Both the position numbers and the translations under genes were made by a program. From positions 12,844,853-12,908,852 of the forward strand of contig NW_004955447.1 in assembly GCF_000276665.1 (NCBI RefSeq): a stretch of DNA of 64,000 bases, given 5' to 3'. Origin of the DNA: Chinchilla lanigera (lineage: Eukaryota; Chordata; Mammalia; Rodentia; Chinchillidae). The notes under the pieces were generated by a model, which was not told the DNA's origin, did not search any database, and saw only the letters and a program-made list of their open reading frames with translations. Positions 25,585 through 37,439 of this stretch are shown here, piece by piece; within the stretch, counting starts at the first letter, position 1; each line of letters opens with the position of its first letter.

Positions 25585-25645
25585 ATGTGCATTTGTGTGT
25601 GTGTGTGCACATGTGTGTGTATGCACTTGTGTGTGTGTGTGTAAA
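25585..25645. repeat. (TG)n microsatellite, interrupted
   Basis: Runs of tg interspersed with 'ca' from 25585 to 25645. The histidine/threonine-rich minus-strand frames at 25425-25869 are translations of this tract, not genes. Confidence 0.85.
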
Positions 25646-25807
25646 AGAGATGCTGAGTCAGAGAGAGGCACAGGGAAATAGAAAAAGAGATTTGAGAGTA
25701 ACAGATAAACATATATATGTATATAGATGAATCCAAAAAGGATAAAATCTATTTGTATATTACAACATGAAAAGCCCTTTATTAGTTGACTATATACATA
25801 TATATTA

Positions 25808-25996
25808 CATTTTTCCTGGTACTGTATTTGAACCCAAGACCTTTGTCCTGAGCTACATTTCCATCCCATCTTCTATTTCATTTTTGTTTTGAGACAGAGT
25901 CTTGCTTAGTTGCTAAATTGCCCAGGTTGTGCTTGAACTTGAAATGCTCCTATCTCAGCACCCAGAGAGTTGGGATTACAGGTCTGTACCACCTTA
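25808..25996 (-). mobile_element. B1+ID heterodimeric SINE (B1-dID/B4-like)
   Basis: On the minus strand a B1-type left arm ('acctgtaatcccaactc', then 'aagactctgtctcaaaac') is followed by an ID-type right arm ('aaatgtagctcag', then 'cttgggttcaaatacagtac') and a tail. Such dimers are a rodent hallmark, known in squirrel-related, dormouse and other lineages. Divergence shows it is older than the ID monomers here. Confidence 0.8.
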
Positions 25997-28388
25997 GGAA
26001 GTCTGTTTGTTTATTTGAACGTATATATTTGCAAACTGATTATATTGAGCGTTTTCTAAAAAGTCTATAGATTTCAAGAAGACAAAGATTTTGATTGAAA
26101 ATCATGTTGCAGTAGAGAATCTTGCACATTTTTATTTGAAATATGTCTATTATTGTGTAAAATGCTAATTTTCATTATTTTGCAAAAAAAGGAAAGGGTT
26201 TCCAAGTGATGAAAAGATATAACTATGAAGATAAACCAATTGAACCTTTCATCACATTAATATATATTGGGGAAATAGAAATTATTATCCACTAAAGGTA
26301 AATGTCCTACAAAAATGTGTGTGGAAAAGAGCAGAATGCACAAATTGTGAAGCATGTCAGTACTCATGTAATAAAAATAGACTCTTTGTAACACCAAGAT
26401 GCCTGAGAGCACGTCCAGTTCCAAGAATGGACCTATGGCAAGTAAGAGCGATTTTAATAGGAGAAAGAGATGGATGTTGTATATTTCACAATAAATTAGG
26501 ACTGATACAGTTATTTTGTGTTTGATGTGATCTAAGATTGAGGTTGACAAAGCAGCATTATGATGTTGACAGCCATATCATCAATCAGGCTATTAAGATT
26601 ATATTATAATGCACAATTCTCACAACGTAAATGGAACCACCATTTCCCCTATGTATAAAAGCAGAATAGAGATTCATTAATCATACCCATGCTACCAGGT
26701 GATTTTCTGAGATTTAATATGGGTAAATGGATTACTTTATTGCCTGTGTTATCTACAGTGTAAGTGCCCATTTAAACTCTGGTTTTCTGTGTCAACCTGA
26801 TTCTTCCACATCCACACTCTGTCTGTCTCCATCCCAGCTCAAACAGCTGCACTGTAAATGTTAACAATGTTTTCATAACCGATCAGAATTTATCTGGTCC
26901 TGCAGACCTCACTGTTTCCTGAATTATTTACAGGGGTTACATTTGCACATATTGACCTCTTGTCCCAAACGTGCAGTGCCCTGTTTTCCGGGCCATACCC
27001 ACTTAACAAACCAGTTTTTCTCACGGAGCTTGCCTTCATTTACTTTTGGTGACTTCTCGCTCTCTCTGAAATTGCTCTGGTCTGCCTCCTACCTGCAGTT
27101 TTGTGTTCTGTGTAGATTCTGAATGCAGAGTCTCTGGCATTTGCAGTGCTCCTCACTGTCTTTCGGGTACTATCATGAGAGACACCCATGATGAACAACT
27201 TCTATGACAAACAGAAGTTCACATTGGGTCACAGTTTGGGAGATTTTATGTGATCATGGATTGTCACCATTGCTCTTAGAGCCAACTGAGGAACAAGACA
27301 AACGCTGTAATTCCACATGAAATAAATCAGACAAAGATTAAATATTTTACAAGGCTTTTCTACTATAAGAAGCACAACATGTAAATAATTAAAAGAGCAC
27401 AGTAAAAAAGAGATGAGAGGAAACAGGGAAGTGTATTCTGAGGAGATGGGAAAGGAATTTGGCTAAGCAAGGAGAGGAGAAATCCAGGAATACAGGGGTA
27501 AAAAGGAGGAAGACGCAACATGCATCTTACCAGCTCCCAAGATGGATGCAATTGTTTTGTGTGGAAACACTTATGAATTTAGAAAAAGGAAAGGGTTTTC
27601 TGTGTTGCTGATAAAAGTCAGACAATTGTACATGTAGTGTTTGGCCTCATTCTCTTTCATATTCCTAAATGTGAAAGAATAATAGTCTTAAATTTAGAAA
27701 AAATTACTCATCTAAAATGTGTTACAGTGTTTTTATTAGCATTTCTTTTAAATTCCCACCCTCTACTTTTCATCTGTGCTCTTTTTCATGTAGTTCTACT
27801 GACAGATGTTGGGTTTCCACTATTAACTTTCCAATTGGTTTGTTTCTTTTCTTCTAGTATCTAATTTTTTATTTCTATTGCATTTTCTGAGCAAATGTAT
27901 TAGCTTAAACTTTCCATGTTTCTATTTCCCTTAAACCATTTTGCTCATATTACCAGGTTTCAATTTTCCTTTCTTACTCTTACATGCTTTCTTTTAAAAA
28001 GTATTGATTTTATATTTCATCAGAGAAATATCTCTAAGATGTATTCGTTTTAGGAAACACTTTGCCCATTTTCTCTGAAACCTTACTTTCATCCTATTTT
28101 GGGTCCATTTTCTCTAGTATCAGAATTATATTACTCAGTTTTCTTATGGAGTAATCCAATAGCTTTTTATAGATGGGAAAGAATCGGTTTTACTGCCCTC
28201 AAATGATAAATGCTGGGTTTATAACCATTCTTTAAAAACATGTTACATAAATGTAAGAAAAAACACTTCAGCATCTTAGTCCAGACATGTTGGTGGCTGC
28301 TGATATTAATTTCCAGGAATTTTCATGAACTAGCAAGAAATTTACAACCTCTTAAAAAGGATCATGGTTTCATTTTTACATTACTGTG
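25997..28388. other. Unique sequence
   Basis: AT rich except for a more balanced patch at 26750-27200. The frame at 26257-26550 (97 codons, minus) has no domain. No exon could be supported. Confidence 0.45.
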
Positions 28389-28475
28389 GGTTTTTTTAGG
28401 GAGGTACCTGGAATCACACTCAGGACCTCACGCTTGCCAGGTAGGCGCTATTCCACCAAAATAAATCCCTGGCCC
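28389..28475 (-). mobile_element. Older ID-type SINE, diverged
   Basis: 'aggtacctggaatcacactc', 'acgcttgccaggtaggcgc' and 'aaaataaatccctggccc' form a minus-strand ID with more substitutions than the other copies. The A box is damaged. Confidence 0.8.
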
Positions 28476-28879
28476 TATGTTACATTTTAATTAACACATA
28501 TTAATGTGGAGATTTATAATGTACTATGAAATATTTCAATACATGTAAGCAAATATTTCAGTACATGTAAACAAACATTTAGCTAAAATGAGAGTAACTA
28601 CTCTAGGCGTCTCCTGATCGTTCATTTGTCTTTGGAGATCTCTGGCTCTGTCTTCCAGTTCCTTCTAAATATGCTGCAGGTTTCTGTTCCCGGTGCTGCG
28701 GAGCTACCACTCATTCATCTTTCTGTACTTTGGTTTGTCGTCAGACTTCTCCCTGGCTTTGCTCTGCTCACCCGGACTCTGGGAGCACTCTGCTCTTCAC
28801 TCAGATTAACCGTGCTTTCGGATTCACACGTAAGAAAGAGCATGGGGCATTTGTCTTTCTCCATCCAGTGCATTTAATT

Positions 28880-30125
28880 CGGTACAGTGTTCTCTAGATT
28901 TACCTGTTTTGCTTCAAAAGTGAGGATTTCATTATATGTACAGCTGAATAATATCACACCGTGTACTAATCTGCCAACTTGGTTGGGCACCCCAGCTGAT
29001 TTCATTTCTTAGGTACTGTAAACGCAGCTGCAATAAACATAGAAGTAATGCGATCTCTTTGATATGCAAATTTTTTTCATAAACATCCAGAAGTAGGGCA
29101 TTTCATCATACAATAAACTTATTTGCAGCTTTTTTGAGGAACCTATATACTGTTCTCCATAATAGTTTTATTAATTTACATTTCCACCAACCATCTGTAA
29201 AAGTTCCCTTTTCTTCACACACTCAGCCTCAATTGCTTTTGTTGTGTTTTGTTTTGTCTTTTTACAATAGATATTCCAACTTCAATAAAATATTCATTTT
29301 CTTATTGATTAGCGATTTACCCAGTGAATAATGGTCAGTCTCATGGTTCGGGTTAACTTTAGGATTGCTTAGTTCTGTGAAGTATGATGTTAGCATTTTG
29401 ATGAGAATTGCATTGACTCGGTAAATTGTTTTGGGTAATATGGACACTTTAAAAATTGTAACTTCTCTGATCTGTGAGTGTTCTTCCCAATATTTGAAAG
29501 TGTTTGCTTCTTTTCCAATGTACTTCATCAGTTTTTTGTAATTTTCATTGTGGAAGACTTTCACTTGTTCAACTTTTTCCTATGTATTTTACACTTAATT
29601 TTGTAACTTCTATGAATGGGAGCAACTTCATGGCTTCTTTTCAGCAAAAGTTTCTATTGGCATATAAAAATGCTACTAATTTTTTGCGTGTATATTTACT
29701 ATATTGCAAATTTACTGCGTTAATCAGTTCTCATACTCTTTTGATGGCTTTAGGTATTTCTACATATAGAACCACGTCATCTGTATTCAAGGACAGTTGG
29801 ATAACCTTTCATCCTACTTCTATGCTTTCTATTTTTATTTCTTGCCTGCCTGCTCTGGAAAATTCTTTAGTGCTATGCTGAATAAGAGTTGTCAGTGTGA
29901 ATATTATAGTTTTACTCTAGGCCACAGAAGAAATATTGTAGTGTTTCACCTTTGAAGATGATATTGAATAATTTCTGTGGGTTTGTCATATGCAAACTCT
30001 GTTATGGTATTGAGGTGCATTATTTCTGTACCTAATATATTCAGAATTTCTATCATGAAGTGGTATGAAATTTATTAAATACATTTTCTGAATCTGTTAA
30101 TTATAAAGTGTTTGCCTTTAATTCT
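28880..30125 (-). mobile_element. Old L1 (L1M-type), 3' part, interrupted at 30125
   Basis: Antisense L1M landmarks in order: 'acagctgaataatatcaca', 'ctgcaataaacatagaagta', 'tttttgaggaacctatatac', 'tactgttctccataatag', then ORF2 text to 'ctttaattctgttgatt'. The element resumes at about 33345 with 'ctgttaatttgatgtgtgt'. ORF2 is fully broken; the 125-codon plus-strand frame at 29504-29881 is on the non-coding strand. Confidence 0.75.
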
Positions 30126-30345
30126 GTTGATTGCTTTTATTTTAAAAAGAAAAAGTAAAAACAATAGAGAATTTCAAAACAAGAAAACAGGAGATTAACA
30201 GTGGTTAATGTATTGCATATTGTTATCTTCAAAATACTTGCTCAGATTACAAGATACAGACATGAAAACTTGATCAAACAATGTAAGCACAAACCTTTCT
30301 TTGCAATGAACCAGTAGAAATTAGTAGTATAATTATCTTAGCAAC

Positions 30346-30370
30346 CTTGTGTGTGTGTGTATATATATGT
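30346..30370. repeat. (GT)n(AT)n microsatellite in L1 3' UTR
   Basis: 'gtgtgtgtgtgtatatatat' inside the L1 3' UTR. The homologous site at 54.9 kb has no such run, so it grew in this copy. Confidence 0.8.
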
Positions 30371-31023
30371 ATTATTTCTTTTTTCTTTTCCCTTCCTACT
30401 TTTCTCCTTTCCCCCATCCCAGTTGTTTTTTCCTTTAGGACAGTTTCTTCCCAGTTCACAATATTGATTGTACATTTTGAGTCTTATTTTCTCTCTCAGT
30501 TTCTTACACTAGGGAAACAATAGTATGCTTATACATGCGAGTCTTATTTCACTTGTGAGTATGGTCTCTAGTTGCATCTATTTACCTATAGAAGCCTCAA
30601 GTTTACTTTTTCTTTATAGTTGAATAGTACTCCATTGTATTAAATACCAATTCTTCTATCCATTCCTCAGTTAATGCACTTTTGGACTGTTTCCAAGATT
30701 TAGCTATGACAAATTGTGCTGCTATAAACATGGGTGCACATACATCGCTGTAGTATGATGCTTTTAATTCTTCTAGGCAAATACCAAGAAGGGGACTAGC
30801 TGGATCAAATGAGACCTCTAATCCTAGTATTTTGAAGAATCTTCACACTGATTTCCACAGTCGTTCTACCAGTCTACACTCCTAACAGCAATGGAGAAGT
30901 GTTCCTTTTTCCCCACAGCCCCTCCAGCATTTGTTGCTGGTTGATTTCTTGATGGTAGCCATTCTTTCTGGGGTGAGATGGAATCTCAGTGTTGCTTTAA
31001 TTTGCGTTTCTTGAATGACCAAC

Positions 31024-31185
31024 NNNNNNNNNNNNNNNNNNNNNNNNNNNNNNNNNNNNNNNNNNNNNNNNNNNNNNNNNNNNNNNNNNNNNNNNNNNNN
31101 NNNNNNNNNNNNNNNNNNNNNNNNNNNNNNNNNNNNNNNNNNNNNNNNNNNNNNNNNNNNNNNNNNNNNNNNNNNNNNNNNNNNN
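31024..31185. other. Assembly gap (162 N)
   Basis: A run of N within L1 ORF2. By colinearity with 720-1030, the missing text should be L1 ORF2 near 'ttttttcatatatttattc'. Translations across it are meaningless. Confidence 0.99.
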
Positions 31186-31723
31186 GTTAGTAATTTATTT
31201 TGATGTGCAAATATGTTTTAAAGAAAAGAGATCTAAGTTGTTGATTCTTTGAAGTATTTCCTGAGCAGTTTTGGTTTTGTTCTTGGATTCTTTGCTTATA
31301 CCTATGTCTTCAAGATTTCTACCTACTTTCTCTTCTAGTAGATTTAGTGTTTCTTCTTTAATACTTAGACCTTGATCCATTTTGACTTTTGTTTAGAACA
31401 CTGTGATAGACATGGGTCTAGTTTTAGTCTTTGGCATGTGCAGAGCCAGTTTTTCTAGCCCCATTTATTTAAAAGGCCATCTTTCTTCCAGTGAACGTGT
31501 TTGGCCCCTTTGTTAAGTTTAAAGTGGCAGAGTGTGTTTGTAATTGTTTCTGCATCTTCTAATCCATTCCACTGGTCCTCAGGTCTTTTTTGGCCATCAC
31601 CATTTTGAGTTGATCACAGTAGTTTTGTAGTATAATTTTAAGCTAGGGACTGTGGTACCTCCTGCCTTGTGTTTGTTGCCCAGGATTGCCTTTTCTATTA
31701 CAGGTTTCTTCTGTTTCCAAATG

Positions 31724-31853
31724 AATTTTAGGAATATCTTCTCTACATCTGTGAGCTTTGCTTTTAGGAATTTTAGGAATATCTTCTCTACATCTGTGAG
31801 CTTTGCTTTTAGGAATTTTAGGAATATCTTCTCTACATCTGTGAGCTTTGCTT
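31724..31853. repeat. 45-bp tandem triplication inside L1 ORF2
   Basis: The unit beginning 'aattttaggaatatcttctc' starts at 31724, 31769 and 31814, with spacing of exactly 45. The third copy stops at 'gctttgctt'. The three copies look identical. This explains the 127-codon plus-strand frame at 31652-32035, whose residues repeat every 15. Confidence 0.95.
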
Positions 31854-32775
31854 ATATTTTGATCAGGATTGCACTAACTTGCAGTTTGGGGGATATGGTC
31901 ATTTTCATAATGTTGGTTCTTTCTATCCATGAGCAAGGGATATCTTTTGATTTTCTGACATCCTCATTGATCTGTTTTTCAGAGTACTTTAATTTTCAAT
32001 GTATAGATCTTTTACTTTGTTGGATTGATTCTTAAGAAGTTCATTTTTTTGGATGCTATTGTGAAGGTTGTTATTTCCCTAATTTCCTTCTCAGTAAGAT
32101 TATTTTTGTACATGAATTCTATTGGTTTTTTGAGTGCTGACTTCATGTCCAGCTATGCTACTAAATTGGTTTAGTAAATCTAGAAGTCTTTTGGTAGAAT
32201 TTTGGGGGTCTTCTATGTACAGAATCCTGTCATCTATGAATAATGATAATTTAACTTCTTCCTTTGCTATCCTTATACATTTCTTTTTATTTTGTCTGAT
32301 TGCTCTGGCTAGTGTTTCCACAACTATGTGGAATAGGAGTGTTGATAGTGGACATCTTTTTTTGTTCTTGATTTTAGAGTGAAAGCTTTCAGGTTTCCAT
32401 TTAGTATAATGTTAGCTGGTGGTTTGTCATAGACGGCTTTTATCAGATTGAGGTAAAGACCACCTATTCTAATTTTCTGTAGGGTTTTTATCATGAATGA
32501 GTGTTAGACTTTATCAAAGGCTTTTTCTGCCTCTATTGAGATGATTATTGTCTTTGGCTCTGTTGATATGGTGCATTACATTTATTGATTTGCATATGTT
32601 GCAACATTCCTGCATTTCTGGCATGAATCCCACTTGGTCTTGTTATATAATCTTCTTAATGATTTGCTGCATTCTGTTTGCTAGTATTTTATTGAGGAGT
32701 TTTGCATCAAAGTTCATTAGACAGATTGGCTTAGTTCTTTTGCAAGGGGGGGTCTTTCTCTGGTTTTGATATCAG

Positions 32776-33344
32776 GGTGTTGTAATTTGAAGTTTATAAG
32801 GGGAAACAGTACAGGACACATAATTTATAGAATTATTTTATAATAGTCACCCAAAGAGTCATATAAAAAATAGGAAAGGAGTTCTGTCCACACACTAAAG
32901 ACCAAAGGATCCAGCTGAGGGCCCAGATCCCTCGGCAATGTACTGCATGAGTCCTGCTGAAGACCTAGAGCCCATAACAACACCCCCTATGAGTTCAACT
33001 GGAGGCCAAGAGCCCACAGCAATGTCTCATGCAGGCCTGTGTCATGGATCTCTGGTGGAAAGACCCCAAGGTCAGGGTGGAAGCTAGAAAGTCTGTGCGA
33101 GCACGATGAAGGATCTGTGCCAGCAGGCTGAGGGACCTGCATAGAGCCAGGAAGAGACACTCAAAGTAAGAACCAGAGCTGCCCTGAAAAGCAGCACCAC
33201 AGCCATCCTCAGCAGCAGTGTGGCCATTCTTCACCCTGCTGCCTGGTCCCACTGACGTAGGGGGAGGGGCCAGTCACCTGGATTCCTCCGGCGGGGCCAG
33301 GTGCCAAGTCCTGGATTCATTCCAGGCTGGTTGCCAGTCCCCTC
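32776..33344 (-). mobile_element. Unnamed LTR-like interspersed repeat, copy 2
   Basis: The reverse complement aligns with 6600-7115 through its whole length. On the minus strand it starts 'tgtgaggggactggcaacc' and ends 'cttcaaattaca', fitting TG...CA ends. It lies between the younger L1 and the resumption of the old L1. It is more GC rich than its surroundings. The frames at 32995-33424 are translations of this repeat. Confidence 0.6.
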
Positions 33345-33817
33345 ACACTGTTAATTTGATGTGTGTATTTATCAACTTGCATATGCTGGGCCATCCTTGC
33401 AATCCTGGGGAAAATCTCACTTGATTATTGTCAGTGATTTCTTTGTTGTGCTATTGGATTCAATTTCCTAGATTTTACCTATTCTTATTTATGTTTATCA
33501 GTGATATTGAGTTCTATTTCCTTTCTTTTTCTTTCTTCCCTTGCCTCCTGAATTTCTCTTTCCTTCTTTTCATTTTCTTCCTTGTCATTGTGTCCCTGTA
33601 TGGTTTCAGCATAAAGATAACACTGGCCACATAGAAAGAGTTAGAAAATTCTCTTGTATTTTTTGTTGTATGCTGAGAAGAACTGATATTAGTTTCTTTT
33701 ACTTGTTTCATAGAATTCAGCTTTAGAAACTGTCCATTCCTGGACTTTGTCATTGTTGTTGCTGTTGAGAGAGTTTTAATATGTAACTCAATGTCATTAC
33801 CCATTATTGGTCTGTTT

Positions 33818-33881
33818 TTCTTTTTTTTATTTTAAAGAGAGTAGAGAATGAGAAAAAAAAAAAAAAAAAAAAAAACCAGGA
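33818..33881 (-). mobile_element. Very short L1 3' end insertion with duplication
   Basis: 'cttttttttattttaaagag' followed by about a dozen bases and a run of 23 A (33853-33875). 'tctgttt' occurs on both sides (33811-33817 and 33882-33888) and the old L1 text continues after it. This fits a severely 5'-truncated L1. Confidence 0.6.
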
Positions 33882-34182
33882 TCTGTTTAGGTTTCCTATG
33901 TGTCCATGGTTCACCTTTTGTAGAATAAATGTATCCAGAAATTTATCCATTTCTTCTAGGTTTTCCAATTCTTTAATATATGATTTTTTTTCTAATCCCA
34001 AATGATACTGTTTATTTCTGTAGTATGACTTGTATTGCTTCACTTTTCAACTCTGATTTCATTATTTTAATCTTTCTTTTTTCTCGACCAGTTGAGGTAA
34101 AGGTCTACCAATTTTCTCTTTCAGGAAACCAAGTCTACTTCATTAAGTTTCTATGTTATTTTAAATCTGATTTGCTCATTTT

Positions 34183-34290
34183 TATTTTTATTTTTATTTT
34201 TTTTGGTTTTTCTCCGGTACCAGGAACCGAACTCACCACCTTGAACTTGCCAGGCAGGCGCTTTTGCTGCTGAGCTAAATCCCCAGCCCC
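34183..34290 (-). mobile_element. ID-type SINE with perfect 15-bp duplication
   Basis: The tail shows as 'tatttttatttttatttttt'. The body contains 'ctccggtaccaggaaccgaa' and ends 'gagctaaatccccagcccc'. 'tgatttgctcatttt' flanks it at 34168-34182 and 34291-34305, so this is one of the youngest insertions. It lies inside the old L1. Confidence 0.97.
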
Positions 34291-36080
34291 TGATTTGCTC
34301 ATTTTAGGTCTAGTGTTTGTTAATCCTTTCATTTTACTAATTTGGTGTTTGCTATATTTTTTCTTAGTTCCTTGAAGTGCAATGCTAGGTGATTTATTTG
34401 AACTTATTTTTTATGTAGAAGCTTATAGCTGTAAACTTTCCTTTCAGTACTCTTTTTCATATATAGAATAGTTTATGCGTATGTGTTTCCATTTTCATTT
34501 ATTTCGTGTTTCCTAATTTTCATTTCTTCAATAACCCCTTATTCAAAAGATTATTGTTTATTTTCCATGTGTTCATACAGTCTTTAAAATTCTTTTGTCA
34601 TTGATTTCTAGTTTTATTCCAATGTAGGCAAAAAGTACAACTGATGTGATTTCTATGCTGTTTTAATTTTTTGAGACTTATTTGTATTTTCTCTTAGAGA
34701 ATGGCCCTTGTACTGATGAGAAGAATGTAGTTTTTTGTATTTGATAGATGAATGTTCCTGTATATATCTATTACTTCCATTTGAACTATAATACAATTTT
34801 ATTTTCTCTTAACTCTGTCTGAATTATCTGATCATTTTTCAGAGTAAGATATCAAACTTCCTACACATATTGTGCCAGGCTGTATCTCTTCCTATAGGTG
34901 TAATAGTGTTTGTTTTAGAAAATCAGATGTTTTGCTATTAAGTGCATATGTAATTTAACCATTATATCTTTCTTTGAATTTGGTCTTTTGTCCCATATAA
35001 AAGACATTTTCTCTCTCCTTAACAATTTTATCATAATCTCTATTTGTTTCCTTATAAGCACATCTACTTCTACACACTTTTACTTTCTGTGTGCACATAA
35101 TGTCTTTCAACATACTTACAGACATCCATTCTTTCTTAGTCCAAATGAATCTTTATTAGGAAAGTGAGTTTCTTATAGCAGCATAATGTTGGGTCTTGTT
35201 TTATTTGTATCCATTTAGCCAGACTATCTATTTTAAGTAAGGAAGCTAATCCAATTACATTCAAAGTACTGCCAATGTGTTAGAACACATTCTTGTAACT
35301 TGCTTACTTTTTTTGGTTGTTTTTAATATGCTTTTTTTTTTATCCTTTCTTGTTTATCACTGGTAGTCAGTGCTTTTCTGTTTTCAAAAGACTTCTTTCT
35401 TTTTAGCTTTTATGTATGTGATCTTGGGGGGACACTGGGCTTCTCACTGCATGGTCACTCTGGCATCATGAGTTATGGCACCAAGAGCACAGAACATGAC
35501 AAAAACTTCTTCAGGTTCTGTCGTTATGGTCTCTCCTGTCCACACGGCTGCCAGTAATGGAAACTCCAGCTATACCACGTCCTCAGGTAGCCCATGATAG
35601 GCAGGCCACAGGTGAGGTACTAGTAGCAATCAAAGAGAATGACTCCTTAAACCAAGTCATAAAATAAGTTACCAAGCAGACAGCCATGCAATGAAATTCT
35701 GGTGGTATAGATTGCATTATGTGAGCCTTCAGTTTAGTGTTACAATAATTGATTTCATTTTTTGTGTACCTAGAACACTCTTCTATATACATTTTCTTTC
35801 CGAAAAGATGTTGTCCTTCATTTTCAGTGTTTCTTTTGCCTTTTTCAAATTCAAGATCGATACATATTTATTCCTGTATTTTGGTAGCTGTATATGTTTG
35901 CAGGATGTAATGGCTATGATTATTGTGGGGACTTGTAACATGCACATCACATATGTTAATGCTTTTTTTGGCCCCAACTCCGCCACTCCTCCTGGTCCTT
36001 CCAACTCTTGGTCCCTTCCCATTTGCAAAAGCTCTTTGATTTTTTTTGCAGGGGGGTGGATTTAGTTTTAACTATTTATT

Positions 36081-37059
36081 ATCTAATCTCTGTTTTACAT
36101 TATCAACTGTTATATTTATGTTAACTTCTAATCATGGCTTATGTATGCCATTGGTGTGAACCCTCAGAATTCTCACACCATATCCAGCTAATGACCCTAG
36201 AGGATAGTTGAGTTCTGTCCTTTTACCTAAGAGAGTATAAGGCTTTGTCTTTTATTCTGTCTCTCTCCTGATTACATCTCCAAGAAGATATGGTACAAAG
36301 CAAGTGTAAACCATGGTGTATATAGTCAGCTAGGTGCATTAAATAAGAACCAAAGACTTTATTCAAAATAAGCAAGATAATCATCATCTTTAATCATAAG
36401 ACCTAAAGATTTTCACTGTTTTACCTTATGGGCATTAAATATAGTAGGAGTGTAAGCAATGCTGCCCCCCACACACAAATAAAATCACATAAACAGATAC
36501 ACAAAATAGGATTATCTTGTCAGTTGACAATCTGAATCATAAACTAAAAGTTTCAGTAAATTTATGATCAGTTCTTATGCAGTGACTTATGAACTGAATT
36601 ACAATTCGTAATAGAGACATAATAATTCATATGAAGAAATTAGAAAAAAAAAAGCTTAAAATTAGTTTTCTGGAAGATTGCAATTCTATGAAATAACTGT
36701 CAACCTTACTACACAGATAAGGAAGATAAAGCCCAGTAACAAAATCTCACAAATACTTTCTGCTGTGGGCCATAACTATTTTAGGGTTTGCTGTTACACA
36801 TTTCTATTTCAACTATTCAACTCTATCATTAAAACACTAAAATAATCATAGACCATATGAAAAAGAAGGAACATATGAAATTGATCAAAATGTACAGTGA
36901 AAGTTTAAATTTTAAAAATGTATTACAGCAAAAGCACATTGCCTCCAATCTCCATACAAATACTTCCTTTGCTAGAACCCACTATCTCGTCACTCTTCTT
37001 ACTTTCTAAAGTGATTTAGGAAATCCTCATTCCAGTGTGTCTTAACAGGGTATGATCAG
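36081..37059. other. Unassigned AT-rich sequence
   Basis: No gene or named repeat. A c-rich run near 36464 and poly-A near 36643 are low-complexity only. Confidence 0.45.
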
Positions 37060-37099
37060 AAATACAAGCACAAGGTCCTGAGTTCAATTCTTAGTTTCA

Positions 37100-37196
37100 G
37101 GCTGGGGATTTAGCTCAGCGACAAAGCGCCTGCCTTGCAAGCGCAAGGTCGTGAGTTGGGTTCCTGGTACCAGAGAAAAAACAAAACAAAAAAAAA
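37100..37196 (+). mobile_element. ID-type SINE landing beside an older ID fragment
   Basis: Full ID: 'gctggggatttagctcagcg', 'aaggtcgtgagttgggttcc', tail 'caaaacaaaaaaaaa'. Just upstream, 37065-37098 ('caagcacaaggtcctgagtt', then 'caattcttagtttca') is the 3' half of an earlier ID copy. Confidence 0.9.
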
Positions 37197-37439
37197 GTCA
37201 GTTTCAAAGAAACATATCAGTATGTGGCAAGCAATAGTTAGCCAGGTCTCATGGCAGGCTTTATGAGTTGATGTACTTCAGTTGTACAGGTGCATCTGGG
37301 AAATGCCTAAAGTCGACGCTCATACTTACTTAGGTGTGGCCTATTATTTTATTTACCATTTCCGTCTGTGCCTCTTCCCCCCATCTTAGTCACAGTTTTG
37401 ATAAGTCCACAAGTTAAATATAGCCAGTACCAGTAAAAT

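Larger units (their letters stand above)
30127..32775 (-). mobile_element. Younger 5'-truncated L1 inserted into the old L1
   Basis: From the left: the 3' end ('ttttattttaaaaag', reverse of the AATAAA-type end), the 3' UTR, ORF2 C-terminus at about 30600, the 'gctgctataaacatgggtg' block, then upstream ORF2 to the RT region at 32100-32340 with a decayed YIEDPQNSTKRLL-type run, ending near 'gatatcagggtgt'. An assembly gap (31024-31185) removes part of it, and a 45-bp unit is triplicated at 31724-31853. Many stops are present, so it is inactive. Confidence 0.85.
33345..36080 (-). mobile_element. Old L1 (L1M-type), 5' continuation
   Basis: It resumes with 'acttgcatatgctgggccat' and 'cacttgattattgt'. 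The ordered antisense blocks follow: 'cccattattggtctgttt', 'tttatccatttcttctagg', 'tagttttattccaatgtagg', 'tgatgagaagaatgtag', 'aatgttgggtcttgttttat' and 'tccaattacattcaaagta' to about 35300. Beyond 35400 the match is loose; 35375-35800 contains a GC-richer piece of unknown origin. Interrupted by an ID SINE (34183-34290) and a tiny L1-tail insertion (33818-33881). Confidence 0.7.

Noticed and set aside
25425..25869. His/Thr-rich minus-strand frames
   Set aside because: They translate the (TG)n microsatellite and part of a SINE.
31652..32035. 127-codon plus-strand frame with a 15-residue repeat
   Set aside because: It is the non-coding strand of L1 ORF2, and the repeat is the 45-bp DNA triplication.
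32995..33424. Frames in the GC-rich block as exons
   Set aside because: The block is the second copy of an interspersed LTR-like repeat that also occurs inverted at 6.6-7.1 kb.
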